A stretch of 64,000 nucleotides of DNA from Coleophoma eucalyptorum (Eukaryota > Ascomycota > Leotiomycetes > Helotiales > Dermateaceae): positions 492,451 through 556,450 of the forward strand of contig JALRME010000029.1 of the NCBI GenBank assembly GCA_026120035.1, written 5' to 3'. Made by a program: the position numbers and the translations under genes. The notes under the pieces were generated by a model. That model did not search any database. It saw nothing but the letters and a program-made list of their open reading frames with translations, and was not told where the DNA came from. Numbering within the stretch: position 1 is the first letter of the stretch; each line of letters starts with the position of its first letter. Positions 34,009-45,698 of the stretch are shown in pieces.

Positions 34009-35311
34009 GCAATGTCACTGCCATAGAGGAAGCCAGGAATCACTCATCCGCCTCCGAGGCTGTGGGATTGTAGAAAATACATTAATTATCAAGTAAAACC
34101 AGGGAGCAGAGCAGTATTAGTAGCTTGTATTCAAACTTTCTTTGAGAAGTGAGAGTAGCCCATCTTCATGCCTCGCTTGTTATACTTCACTAGATCGCTC
34201 GATGGCCGGATCGAAACTCCAACGTATAGGGATGTCCGCATGCGGCAGGCTCACGAATCAAATTACAGCAAAAGACGATTAAATTGACACTAGTCAACCT
34301 CCTAGCTGCCATGTGTAGACTGCCTTCAATCATGGAGGCAACTCTGAGTAAATTCCTCTGTGAAACGGCCTATTGATATCAGCCGGCAAAATCTAAATGC
34401 TGGTTGGTTTAATAGCTCCCATGGGTATAAATATTCTCCGCCTCTTACAAGAGCATGGCGTTGACTAGATACTGGTGATTCAGCCGCAAGCCGTCCGTCC
34501 CCTCCATGATCAAGTGAGGGGGAGCTTGCCACAAGATAGAGAATGCGATTGGCAGCATCTGTGTAGAAATCTGTATTCACAGTATCGCAGCTCTTTGTGG
34601 CACCCAAGAATAACAAAGCAATTATGCTGTCAGGCCATATTTAACAAGGACTAAATGGGAGCGGTAGTTTCATATGGATCATGTGACTAGCACCTCCCCT
34701 CTCGAGACCTTACGAGTTATATATCCGGGCAAATGTCGTTATTGTGTCGTCACGCCTGTGGGGATCATCGCCATCATAACATGACAACAACAAATGTTGC
34801 ATGTTCTTCGACCGGAATCGTGTGGTTGCAACATCAAGCATCAGGTAATGGGCCCACGACTTTGTGCATATGTCTTATTGTTGAGTGCATTTTCCTGGCA
34901 CGAGAACGCAGGGTCTAATTGGTAGATAACCCAGCAAAACCCTGTAAGCAATGGCCATAGCACGACACGCCTCATGCCGGACTTAATGCTGTAACCTCAT
35001 AATATTAGTGGTGCTGCAAAACTGGCGCAATTGGTGCTGTAATATCGGTAGTGCTGCAAAATTGGTGGAGTTTACCCCGCATGAAGTCATGGACATGATA
35101 GGAGATAAGAGCTGTCCTTCACCAGTTTAAGCGTTGGGGTATTTTGCAACAGAACTCTCTTTTCCCTAAGTGCATCACCCCGAGGTCCAAACTCGCGATC
35201 GCATATAAAAAGCTCATGTCCTTGCTGGAAGATCTAAGTCCATTTCCATCTCTCCCCAATCCTCTCACTACTTCCCCGACCATCAGGGCCCCAACTCACA
35301 CTATTCCAATT
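34009..35311. other. Intergenic
   Basis: I see no gene. Two imperfect copies of a GTGCTGCAAAA-containing unit lie at 35008-35030 and 35043-35066, with a further GTGCTGTAATAT between them: a short decayed tandem repeat. An additional in-frame ATG for the next gene lies in this gap but adds nothing conserved. Confidence 0.4.
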
Positions 35312-36382
35312 ATGCCTTCACTTCCAAAAACCTACAAGGCTGCTGTCTTTGAGAAAGCAGATGCTCCTTTTGTCCTTAAGGATATCGAGCTCAAGCTCCC
35401 AGAACGCGGCCAAGTCCTCGTAAAGGTCCTTGCTACCGGCGTCTGCCACTCTGATGTTGGTGTTCAAGCAGGGCAAATGGGAAATTCCTTCCCTATCATT
35501 CCAGGCCACGAAATTATTGGCGACGTTGTTGCTGTTGGTGAGGGAGAGACTAAGTGGAAAGAAGGTGACCGTGTTGGAGGGGCCTGGCACGGAGGTGAGG
35601 AGTCAATTTTGCCCTTTCATGAAGGTAACTAATCGAAAATAGGTCATGACGGCACATGCACTCAATGCCAACGAGGACAGTTCCAGATGTGCAAGAACGA
35701 AGAAGTTAATGGTGTTAGTCGTGATGGAGGATACGCGGAATACGTCCTTTTGCGTACCGAAGCTGTCGTCAACGTCCCTACTGACGTGGATCCTATGGAA
35801 TACGCTCCTATTCTCTGTGCCGGTATAACTGTGTTTAATTCCATTCGGAAGGCAGACATCACAACCGGAGAGATTGTAGCCATTCAGGGCCTTGGTGGTC
35901 TGGGACATCTTGCTGTGCAGTTCGCGAACAAGATGGGTTACCGTGTGGTCGCCCTGAGCAATGGCAGTAAGAAGAAAGACTTCGCCACGAAACTCGGAGC
36001 ACATGACTATATTGATACCACGAAAGATGACCCATGTGAGAAGCTAATGGAAATGGGAGGTGCAGCACTAATCGTTTGCACCGCTCCCAACCCAAAATCC
36101 ATTGGTCCCTTGACAGGAGGTCTCTCCCCCGGCGGAAAGGTCTTAGTCTTGGCCCCTTGCGGAAACATCGAGATAAATACCCTTCACCTTATTCTAAAGG
36201 CCACCACAGTCTGTGGATTTCCATCTGGTCATGCTCTTGATGCTGAGGAGGCTATCGCATTTACTAAATTGCATGGCATCAAGTGTATGGTGGAGAAATT
36301 CCCACTGAAGGATGTGCAGAAAGCTTATGATCATATGTTGAGTGGGGATGTGCGATTCAGAAGTGTGCTTGTCATGCCATGA
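35312..36382 (+). CDS. Zinc-dependent medium-chain alcohol dehydrogenase
   Basis: Exons 35312-35594 and 35643-36382 (48 bp intron) give 340 residues. Catalytic-zinc residues are in GVCHSDVG and PGHEIIG, and the second Cys is within LCAGITVF. The nucleotide-binding motif is GLGGLGHLAVQ. The structural-zinc loop reads HDGTCTQCQRGQFQMC, that is three Cys with Asp where the first Cys is usual. The fold matches the fungal Adh1/CAD-like group acting on primary alcohols or aldehydes with NAD(P)H. It is 2.7 kb beyond the aldehyde dehydrogenase and separated from it by an unrelated membrane protein, so membership of the catabolic cluster is doubtful. Confidence 0.92.
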
Positions 36383-36854
36383 ATGCTAAATGAGTTATGA
36401 GTTAGTTAAAAGCAATGGAAAAGTCAGTGCTTTCTTTGGGAGGAAGGTGAGCGCAAATGGGATCTATGAGAAACAAGGGTTAAAATTGTAATATTTTACA
36501 AATTGCCAAAAATTAGTTATTCTGTCAAGATCTGCCGTGCCACAAACACTTTTAATATTTGGGATGGTCAGTTTGAAGCTTGGGTCTTTTGAAAATGATC
36601 CTGTTCTGTCATAATTCGTCGTGAAATCACAAGACATGTCGACCGACCGAACTGCTACCCCTGGCATCAAAGACCTCAACTACCGTGTTAAATTGGTTTG
36701 TCGGCGATCTCTTACTCCATAATGATTTTTTTAGTACCTGTTTGTCGATTGAGGCCGTCGCTTAACTATTACAAGCAATATATATCATGATGCTACTATA
36801 TATACTATAATAGCGAAGCACAATTCAACAACCAGCCATTTAATTGACTCAATA
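36383..36854. other. Intergenic
   Basis: 3' sequence of the dehydrogenase gene followed by an AT-rich TATA-repeat stretch (36778-36812) just before the tRNA gene. No coding content was seen. Confidence 0.4.
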
Positions 36855-36926
36855 GCCCTCGTAGCTCAATGGTAGAGCGCGTCACTAGTAATGACGAGGT
36901 TGCCGGTTCGATTCCGTCCGAGGGCA
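36855..36926 (+). tRNA. tRNA-Thr(AGU): tRNA-Thr (anticodon AGU)
   Basis: A full cloverleaf in 72 nt without an intron. The acceptor stem GCCCTCG pairs with CGAGGGC. The D-arm contains GCTC AATGGTAG AGC (A box). The anticodon stem CGTCA/TGACG encloses CTAGTAA with AGT at 36887-36889, read as AGU (A34 normally becomes inosine). The B box GGTTCGATTCC is intact. One mismatch (C-U) is present in the T stem. A T-run follows at 36934-36939 as a Pol III terminator. Confidence 0.93.
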
Positions 36927-37737
36927 TCGAGTTCTTTTTTGGTTTTCTTTTTGGTTCTTTCCTCGAAATCAATATAATAATAACCCAGTACAAGACAAAT
37001 TCTCCTTTTTCGCTTCCGCAGAGAAGAAGTTCATGACTTGCTCGAGTTTGTTTTTGACTTGAATTTGTTTTCGCTTCGCTTGGTACGTAAGGAAGATGAG
37101 CTGAGTTACGTAAGATACCGTGAGCTTAAGCGACTCTGGTAGCGAGGAGGCTTGAGGCGGGGCGAGAGGGTCCAATTTGATGTTTTGATAATTTTGGTGG
37201 TAACGTCTGATTTGAGTAGTGTCGTCTCTTGATTGTGGACATGGGTGGGCCATGTATACTCTTCAAATATTGCATGAGATCTGAAAGTTAAAGCTAGATA
37301 GGCATATAGCCCATTTTGCTTAATCTTTGGTAAGGTCCAAGCTGCAGAGTCTTAAAACCATTCCCGTTCTCCACCCACTTGTGGGATTTCTTGGAATATG
37401 AGTTGTACTAGACGAAATGTATACTATACAGGGAGAAACCTATAACATAAACTTAGTCGTGTGGGTTATTAGAATACAGGTGTGATCAGAGTTTTGTCTA
37501 CGGTTTCACTACGGCTCAAAGAACCAGGACATGTAAGGTATGTATTGTGTTTTTTCTGCCTCATCCACCATAGAATCACAAGAAAGAAATTCTCATTGGT
37601 AGTATGATCACTTTGAGAGAAGAAGGTCCGAAATAACCTTCAATTGCATGTTTTGGATTGGTTCTGGTAGTGTCAAGTACTTCCGTTGTCCAATTTTGAA
37701 ATCTTCCAAGTACTTTCCACCCAATCTCAAATTAAAC
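36927..37737. other. Intergenic
   Basis: Pol III terminator T-runs immediately after the tRNA gene, then AT-rich sequence. A 94-codon minus-strand frame at 36969-37253 has no recognisable content. No gene is supported. Confidence 0.4.
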
Positions 37738-38347
37738 TCAGTTTTGAGCTTCGTCTTTTATTCCATGCTCTTTAAAGCCCTCTAACTCTTTCAATCTATC
37801 CTCATCCTCTCTATGTGCAAGCAATAGCCTGATCAACTCCTGCTCCCTCTTCTTCTGCTCCTGCTCAATTTCCTTGATCTCACATTCCCGCTTAGTAATA
37901 CTCAACGCACGGCTCTTCCTTCGTTGCTCTGTCTTCAAGGGTGGTATGTCATCTGTCTCTAGCATCTCAATATGCATAACTCCTAGCTCCCTGTTCATCT
38001 GTTCCTCTATTTCGCAGAAATCTCGCTCACGTCGCTCAATCGTCCCTGATCCGGTGCCCGCCCTGCTACGTCGCTCGCGCGGACTGAGTGGACTGTGTGT
38101 GTTTCCGCCGCGCTGGTGGTCGAATGTTGGCACGAGAAACAAGTTCAGACCCTGTTCTTAAAGTTTTGGGTGGAGAATTCTTACTTTCACAGCTCTGAGT
38201 CTGTAGCTTGGGCGGCATTGGTGCCGTCGGCGATGTTGGTCTTGACGGTCTTGGGCTGTGGCTGTTTGTGGAAGACATGTTTGGTATCGCTATGAACGTC
38301 GCTATCGAGGCTGCAGGAGCGCCGGCAGTGACGCTAGAGCTGCTCAT
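37738..38347 (-). CDS. Doubtful two-part coiled-coil protein, splice unresolved
   Basis: Two overlapping minus-strand frames look protein-like. From ATG 38347 one reads a Ser/Pro/Thr-rich N-terminus (MSSSSVTAGAPAAS...) to about 38180. A second frame from about 38160 to the stop at 37738 reads a basic stretch and then a long charged coiled coil (KRECEIKEIEQEQKKREQ...). The only obvious donor between them (AAGTAAG near 38190) would need an intron of just 28 nt, too short, and no other consistent splice was found. It may be a gene with a small frameshift or sequence error, an unusual intron, or two chance frames. Function unknown. Confidence 0.35.
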
Positions 38348-38863
38348 CGTGGTGATGGCAAGTAATGATACGAGATGGACTTTGTAAGTCGATTTTGGTA
38401 GGACATATCTTTGGTAAGGAATGTGGCTGTCGAAAATCAGGGATGAAAGTAACCGATTTTGTGTTTCGTTCTTTCCCTTCTTAATAGACTCATACCACAC
38501 TGTATGATCAGAGAAAGACACGAAGTAATAAGCCAGTAGGATCAATCTGTTACTTAAGGACGACCCTATGCCATTGTTAGTAGTAGTTCAGGAAGCAGAA
38601 AGTCCGTGTGGTGTTACTTCTTGACTGTCTATCCAATCGATATCCAAAACTCTTCAAGTTCAATAGCCTTCAACTAAAAAACATTTAACAGACCAACATG
38701 AAGAAGTACACCTACTGTGCGTGTATGTTTACTATCTTCAAGGCATAATATGGCGAAGTGCATCGCATGCCTATGAACTATAGTCAAAGTATTCTAAATT
38801 CAAGTTTTGATCTTTTGCAAGAATTACTATTAACATACAAATGAAAATCATTAACACGGAAGA
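38348..38863. other. Intergenic
   Basis: Nothing recognisable: upstream sequence of the doubtful coiled-coil gene and the 3' side of the next PTH11-like gene. Confidence 0.4.
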
Positions 38864-40232
38864 CTAGAGAGGAATCTGAGCCTCTTTCACTCTTTGATCC
38901 TCGGAATAGATGTCCGCCTTCCAATTGACCAAGCTCCTCTCACTGCCTTCTCTACTTCTCCTATCCACGTCATCAGTCCGCTGATAGACTTCATGTTGCA
39001 CAGTGACATTGAAGTCTTCTTTTTTATCTGGTTTTGATCGACTTCGCAGCGTCTCCGCATGGTTACTGCCACCCATTCCCGATAATGGGTACATGTTCGA
39101 TTTGTTCCTCGAGCCGATGCTCGAAAGTAGGCCAGGGAAAATTTTGCCAATGAGTGGCTTCAGCGCTGGGAGGGACGCGCAGCCGATAGCTACATTGATC
39201 TCAATGCCGGACCAAATTGCTGTTGATACGCCGTCGACTGTATGCTTGTTAGTCCTCGGGTTACTTTAATGTATGTGTGTAGTAACTTACGTGAAGAGTC
39301 CGTGGAGATTGAGATTTGATAAAGCGCCTTGAGACGAATGACACTGGTGACACAAACACTATTGATATTCTTATCAGTAGAAGGTTTACGAATACTTTTG
39401 CGGTCCACTCACAAGGCTCCGAACGCAAAGACAAAAATCAATGCAATCTTCTGCTTCTTCGGCAACTGTAGCTGCCTAACCAATGGGATTGGAATAGCAA
39501 AGATCATGATATCCGTGGTGATATTAAGTGCAGCGTTGGAGAACCAGAAGGCGAGTTTGTTCATGCAGCGTCCTTTTATACTCGTATCCCAGAAGTAATT
39601 GACAGGTACGCACATGAATGCCGATCCGAACACAGTCCAGCAGCCATATACGATCAGTACGCCTAGCATGATCTTGCATAGTCTGTTGACGTTATGCGTT
39701 GTGAAGATCCGCATGTATTGACAAATGATAGAGAGTTTGCTGAATAGAAGTGATAGGTTGTAGATAGGAATCGTTGCCCATAGACACTGTCGTATTGTTA
39801 GAAGAGAGCATTACCCTTTTGTGCACTTCATCTAACCTGCAAAAACTTGGCGCCTTGATCTCCTTTGAAAGTAGCGATTGGTGTGCCCAGTCCATATTTG
39901 ATCTCTACTCTCAATCAGTTTTTCTCTTCTATGACAAAATCTGAATACCTACGGAATAAGATTACGGTCATAAAACCGAAAGAGCACATCTAGTGTGCAA
40001 GTCAGCATGGTGCGTATGTCGATTCTGGTATCTTAGGGATATTTCACGAGTACATAGAAGTTGAGGAAGAAGTCATGTAACTCACTATGGCAACAAGCAT
40101 GAGCCAGTCATCAGCACCGGCATTCTTGAGGATGACAACCCGTGTAAACAGTCTGCATAGGACAATAGTGGCGGCAGTAGCAGTGAAAGCTATACTCGTT
40201 GCGAGCACAGGTACTGCCGGGCCTGCAACCAT
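38864..40232 (-). CDS. PTH11-like integral membrane protein (fungal rhodopsin-domain family)
   Basis: Six exons on the minus strand, 40232-40086, 39989-39953, 39904-39837, 39786-39413, 39358-39291 and 39237-38864, give 355 residues. All junctions keep frame and follow GT-AG. Seven membrane spans are apparent, with the family marks GADDWLMLVA, YGLGTPIATFKGDQGAKFLQ, LWATIPIYNLSLLFSKLSI, FAFGAFVCVTSVIRL and AIWSGIEINVAIGCASLPALKPL. A basic Ser-rich cytoplasmic tail of about 90 residues follows. No CFEM domain is present. It is homologous in family, but not similar in sequence, to the shorter protein at 32848-34008. It may be a receptor-like membrane protein; the ligand is unknown. Confidence 0.85.
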
Positions 40233-42390
40233 GATGGTAATGGCAATGGGCAATAACTCAATGAGACGGGAAGGAAAATATTGCGGAAGTTTTCACGACC
40301 ACAAGAGAATGGACCAAGTTCTCGACATATACGAATATTCAGCAGGAGGGAGTGGTGGCGCACCCCTCAACAGCATTACGTGTATAAACGGCATATAACA
40401 CCAAGCTATAATATGATACAATCTAAAGGAACGCAGGTACCAAACTCTGTAGCCGTACTGTCCCAAGTGTACGAACTGCGAACCCCGTTACCACAAGTTA
40501 CATCAGCCACCAAACGCCCCCTTTGTTTCTCCAGGGTCTAGTAACATAACAGGGGTGGATACCAGGACTTGTCTTATAGTCCCATGCCTTGGATAAGTTT
40601 ATTCGCAACAAATACTCGAAAGGCTGAACGCCAGAATTCAAATAGCGGTTGCACGGTGGACCTTGTCTGGAAAGACTGGGTTACTGTACACTGCGAATCC
40701 AAGATTTGAGCAATAAAATGCGCATAAATCTCATCAATACATCAGCCCAGACGGCAGTATGCTTCAAATGAGACAAGTCGTATTCCGATCCATCGGAAGC
40801 ACCCTGTACCAATAGTATTCTGAAGAGTACGTTGGTACTGCCAAACGTGTAAAGTATAGCCGATATACATATATGACAGGCACGTTCTACTACTGAACCA
40901 CGGCAAAGGATGCAAAGCTGCGCTCACATACCGGCAACGGTAATCGTGTCATTTCTTTTCTCATATACCTTGGCATCGCGGCCAATGCAACCTGCCTCGT
41001 CTTTGAAGAAACTGCACCCTGATCACATTTTGAGCCTGGAAACAAGGATTCTTTTTTCGGGCCATTCCCGAATCCGGGTCTCCTGGGATCCAATAATCAT
41101 CTTGGTACCTCATATTGAAATCTAAATCCTTACAACGCACCCGTTGTGCCGTTCTGGGGATCCAACGGCGTTGCCGCACACGGCCACCCAGCGGAAGACG
41201 ACATCCGTACGGCTGAGATCTCACCCTGACGAGAGATCATTTCCAGGAAGTATTGCCTTGTCGTTGACTTTGGTCTCTTGTTTGGTAGAGCGCAATGCGT
41301 AACGCAGGAATACAAAACATCGTAACTGGAATCTATGTCAAAAGGCGGTATTCAAGTCAGCCTGAAACCACCAGCTGCATAGCTAGCTACATTTGCCGAG
41401 CGGAAAACGGTGGATGGCTAACAGGGCATTAAGCGACGCTATCTTCTGGATTGTACGTACTTTACCACCATACAGATATTCTCCTCGGTGAACATGCGCC
41501 AAGCTATCAATTCGGCGTAGTGCCTTGAAACCCTACCCCAGTCTTTCCCCCAAGCTTCGTACGAGTATCGCTCGGCGGAAAGCCTCTAAAGTGGAAAAGT
41601 GGTGCGAGATTTTCGATCAGGTAGATCAAGGGCTGGCTTCTCATCCTACTGTATTCACATACCCATACACTGAACGGGGAACGATCATTAGTGGTTCCGG
41701 ACTACCATACAGGGGCTTATTAATGCTTTATTAGGGGTGGGGGTGCCTTTTTTTTTACCTAAATTGTGGGTCATAAGCCTATATAAGGCCATGTTAGTGG
41801 TTAAATCCAGGCACTGGCCTGTGTATCGAACCAGTGTGCTCATACAGTATCTCAAAGGTATCTGGATGCCTCCTTGCCTATAATTTGAGATGTTAAAGCA
41901 TCGATTTTTATTGCTATTGCACCCTTAATAGGCTTTCCCAAACCCTGATGCAAGATCTGGTGGAGCATAGTAAATATCAACTATTGGTCAGGGGTAATAT
42001 GGCCGCGGGTAATCGGTGCGCGCGCGAGACAGAGGGAGGCCTGGGACCTGTTCAACTGGTCGCTTAAGGTAAAATCCTCAGTCTGAATAGTCCTTTGCTG
42101 ATTGTTTTTTTGGCCGCGTCACTCGCATATTAAAGAGTCAAGGGTTTCTTAGATTACAGGCTTTTATATGTTTTATGCTCCTACGTAGCATACTATCTTT
42201 TGGACAATAGTGAAGTTTGACATCATTGGAAATTAAGATAGTTTATATAATTAAATTCTACAATTTTATTGGAACATTGGAGTTTCCGAGATAGATGCGA
42301 GCCGTATCGTGAGTTCCAGTTTATAGTCTATCAGTGTTTAGTGCTCGAAAGGCATAGGGAAAGGGTATATGTGTAGGTGAATCGCGCATT
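40233..42390. other. Gene-free interval of 2.2 kb
   Basis: Only short shadow frames are seen. From about 41740 onward the composition changes: a T9 run, then AT-rich sequence with a CG-repeat island (CGCGCGCG near 42019) and T7 runs. This may be an old transposon fragment, but I could not identify ends or coding remnants. Confidence 0.35.
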
Positions 42391-44413
42391 TTATACTGCA
42401 TTGTGGGACGTAGGTGTTTCATAGATGTCCTCGACCTTTTCAGCTGGAGCATCGATGAGTTTGTTGAATTCCTTAGCCGGATCCACCAGGAAAACAGCAC
42501 CTGCAAGAAGAGTCAGAACGTAATGAATGTGATGTTTTGAAGATAAACTTACCAACTGCAGCAACAACAGTAAAACAAGCTGCTGCAATCCACACATATC
42601 TGAAGGCAATGCTATAGGCCTCGTCTAGACCTCCAACTCCAGCTCCAATTATGGCTGGTGTTACACCCGGGACAGCTGCAAGCGCCGCAGTATCACTAGC
42701 CGCAAGATCGGTGATGAATTCGGTGAGAGAAGACTCTGGAAGACCAGCGGGTAAGACTGCAGCTGCAATTTTAGTGCCCAAGTTTGCAGACAATTTGCCG
42801 GCAAAGATGGCATTGTCTTGTGATGGTCAGCCTGTTATTCAAAAAAGTTCGATAGTGAAAATACTTACAGATTGCCAAACCGACAGAGCCTCCGAGTGAT
42901 CTCATTCCGATCATGAGACCACTCGTTGTGGCGATGAGTTCCTTTGGTGTGCTGAGCTGTGCCACGGTGACTAGAGCACAGAGACAGACACCAAGTCCAA
43001 CACCAAGTAGAACGGCATATCCCCAGAATGGATTGGAAGATGCTGGAGTGACAGTCGCCATGCAGATGAAGAAGACAATAATAAACACAAATGCTGTGAC
43101 GGTTGGCAGACGGATGGTCTTCGTCTTTGCACAATAGATACCTCCCACGACAGCAAAGACAGCGTAGCAGATCATTGTGATACCATATCGAAGGCCAGTG
43201 CGAACTGCATCAGTTTCAAACAACACTCCAGCCTCGAAAGCAAAATAGTTGTTTGCCGTGAAGAATACAAGACCTTCCACGAATATGCACAAGAGAGCAA
43301 TAGGGAAATTGCGCCCATTGCGGAAAAGGCCGTGGTGAAACATGCCATCTTTCTTAACCTTCCACTCATAGAAACCCAAGCAAAAGAGGAGAGCCACACC
43401 AATTAAGAATGGTGCGAGTACATGCGCATCAGTCCAAGCATAAGGATTCTGTGCCCATGAAAGTCCCATGCAGAACAATACCAAGCCAGCGGTAAGGAGG
43501 AGGTATCCGATCCAATCAAGCTTAGCTAGCTTCTCAGCATTGGTGAATTCGAGTTGAGATTTCTGTGGGGGTGGAGTGTAAAGCAAGAAGCAAAGAACTG
43601 TTGCAAAAGCATACAGTGCGGTGGCGAAATACCAGTAGTTACGGAAACCCTCTGGATTTGATCTTGTGAACGCACCGCCAACCAAAAGGGCAACAAGGCC
43701 ACCCAGTGCTGCGGAAACGTTAATTGCAGCTTGCGCAAACGGACGTTGCTTTCGAGGCAAAACTTCAGAGGCCACGGCGTGGAGGAGTGGTTGAACACCG
43801 TAAGAAAGACCTGCTACAGTTTCTCCTGCGATGACCATGCCCATCGAGTTTGCACGCGCAACAATAATTGAACCAATTACTCCACAAGCGGTCAGGACAA
43901 TTAAGAACCATCGTCGACCCCAATAGTCTGCAGCTTGAGACACAGGAGGACTCAGCACGACAGTGCCGATGGAGATAGCGGAGGTAATCCAGACGCTATT
44001 GGTGGAGCCTCCAACAACACTCGCAATGCCTTGAGCACGCTGGAGTCGATTAGAAATACGTCTGTGAATTAGTTTGATACTTTACTTACAGCTCCAGCAC
44101 CAACAACATTCACTAATTGTGCAAAGTAGATCAGACACACGGTAAAGACGGTGAGATAGGTCTTTGCATGCAAGTGAGGATCTAGTCCGTCATCCCCGAT
44201 GCTCTCCGGGATATCTGTAGGCTGTTTCTCGGATTCGACTTCGAAGCTGCTGTCCACGGTCGCAGATTGACTTTCGACGGGCTTGCTTTCTGCTTCAACA
44301 ATACCAGTGGGCGAGGAATTGTCTCCCTCTGGTTTTGTGTCTACGTTTTCAGTCGATGTCGCCATGGCTGGATGTTGCAGTTCTGCGATTTGTGATATGG
44401 CCTCCTTTTCCAT
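42391..44413 (-). CDS. MFS efflux transporter, TRI12-like 14-TM family
   Basis: Exons 44413-44090, 44039-42869, 42816-42553 and 42500-42391 (introns 50, 52 and 52 bp) give 622 residues. A polar acidic N-terminus of about 80 residues precedes the first helix (AKTYLTVFTVCLIYFAQLVNVVGAGA). Motifs GSTNSVWITSAISIG, QAADYWGRRW and ETVAGLSYGVQPLLHAVASEVLPRKQRP follow the fungal trichothecene-efflux-pump and siderophore-transporter-like branch. Members are plasma-membrane or vacuolar proton antiporters for toxins or drugs; the substrate here is unknown. It is divergent from the FAD monooxygenase at 45699, with 1.3 kb between start codons. Confidence 0.9.
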
Positions 44414-45698
44414 ATCAAATTAAGACGTGAAACAGAAAAGAGCTGAAAAGAGGGAATGAAAGAACGAAGGGAAATTCTCGAAGGAGTTCAAAAAGTCACG
44501 GCCGGGAAAGGGTTGCTTCAAGCGCGCTGGTGCATCGCGTTTTGTTCTATCATCGCAAGAGTTCAGGGTTCCTGGTCTGCATAATTCTTGATCAAATAAA
44601 GGATAAAGCAGCTGGCAACAACAGGGACAAGTGAATAACATCTCGAATTGAGTACTCTCGGTTCGACTTACCCATGGTCTCATGCCTGTCCGTATGAAAA
44701 TACTCGAGCTATTTTGTCAATGGTAGCGATGCATGTGCCACAATTGTAGGATTGTGGGTGTGATTGGTACTTCGGAGCAAGTGCCTTTGTAGCATCCAGC
44801 TAATATTTTGTCTGGAACGCTGCAGTGTTCAGCAAGGTAGTCTTGAAAAGCAAGCTCGAATTGACCCAAACATAACCCTTGATCCCATGCTTAATTGCCG
44901 ACCTGGGGGTGCAAATACCCTTGACATATACCTTGCCATGCTCTCCGCCCATGCACAGACTCACTCAATTTGTGGGATGTGACAGTGTACATTAATGCCA
45001 AGTCCTTTATAATCATTGCCGTCGTGTAACAATTAAGCTCGAAGAACATACGACTTTAACGAATGATTGCACGACCCCGTGGAAACAAACTGAATATCTG
45101 CTCGCTAAAGTAAGCTACCTAGAGCTTCTAAAGTCTGTTAACTACTCGCTTTGTTATTTATTCATGATGGAATAACTCGAGATCCCATCTCGCAGTCGTG
45201 AATAAATACAGCAAGCATAAGGATTCATGGATTACGAATGAAATCTCAATTCGTAAGTCTCGACCGTTGTGTGGCTGCTGCAAGTTTTCCACGTTACAGA
45301 TGCATGTAAGACTCTTAGAAGTCAAATTCGCTACAAGGGAGGGCTATCGAGCCGAGTGGGTTCAACGATTGCATCTTCCCAGCATCCATGTAACCCAACA
45401 GCATATGTGCGCGGCTTCGGAGAGACCCGTTTATGAGACAACATCCGACAGCATACATGACTGCGAAAACATGCAGCGTTGTACTTTCTTCTTCCGCCTG
45501 GCACTAACCCTTGAAAATTGCTCAGGGTCTTCAGAATAGGAAATAGTCATTTGCAAGTATGTTCAACTAGGGCATAAGTCTAGCTACCTACTTGCCATAG
45601 GATTTAACCCTTTGCTACTTTTGCAACGCTGTCGCTGCATTTGCATCTGCTCGAATTCCCCAAATCTCTGTATACCATTTAAAAGCCAAGACACTGTC
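44414..45698. other. Divergent intergenic region, efflux pump / FAD monooxygenase
   Basis: 1.3 kb holding two 5' leaders; no third gene was recognised. Short frames on either strand lack family features. Confidence 0.4.

Noticed and set aside
35144..35311. Longer N-terminus for the alcohol dehydrogenase
   Set aside because: The 56 extra codons have no conservation pattern; MPSLPKTYKAAVFEK is the normal family start.
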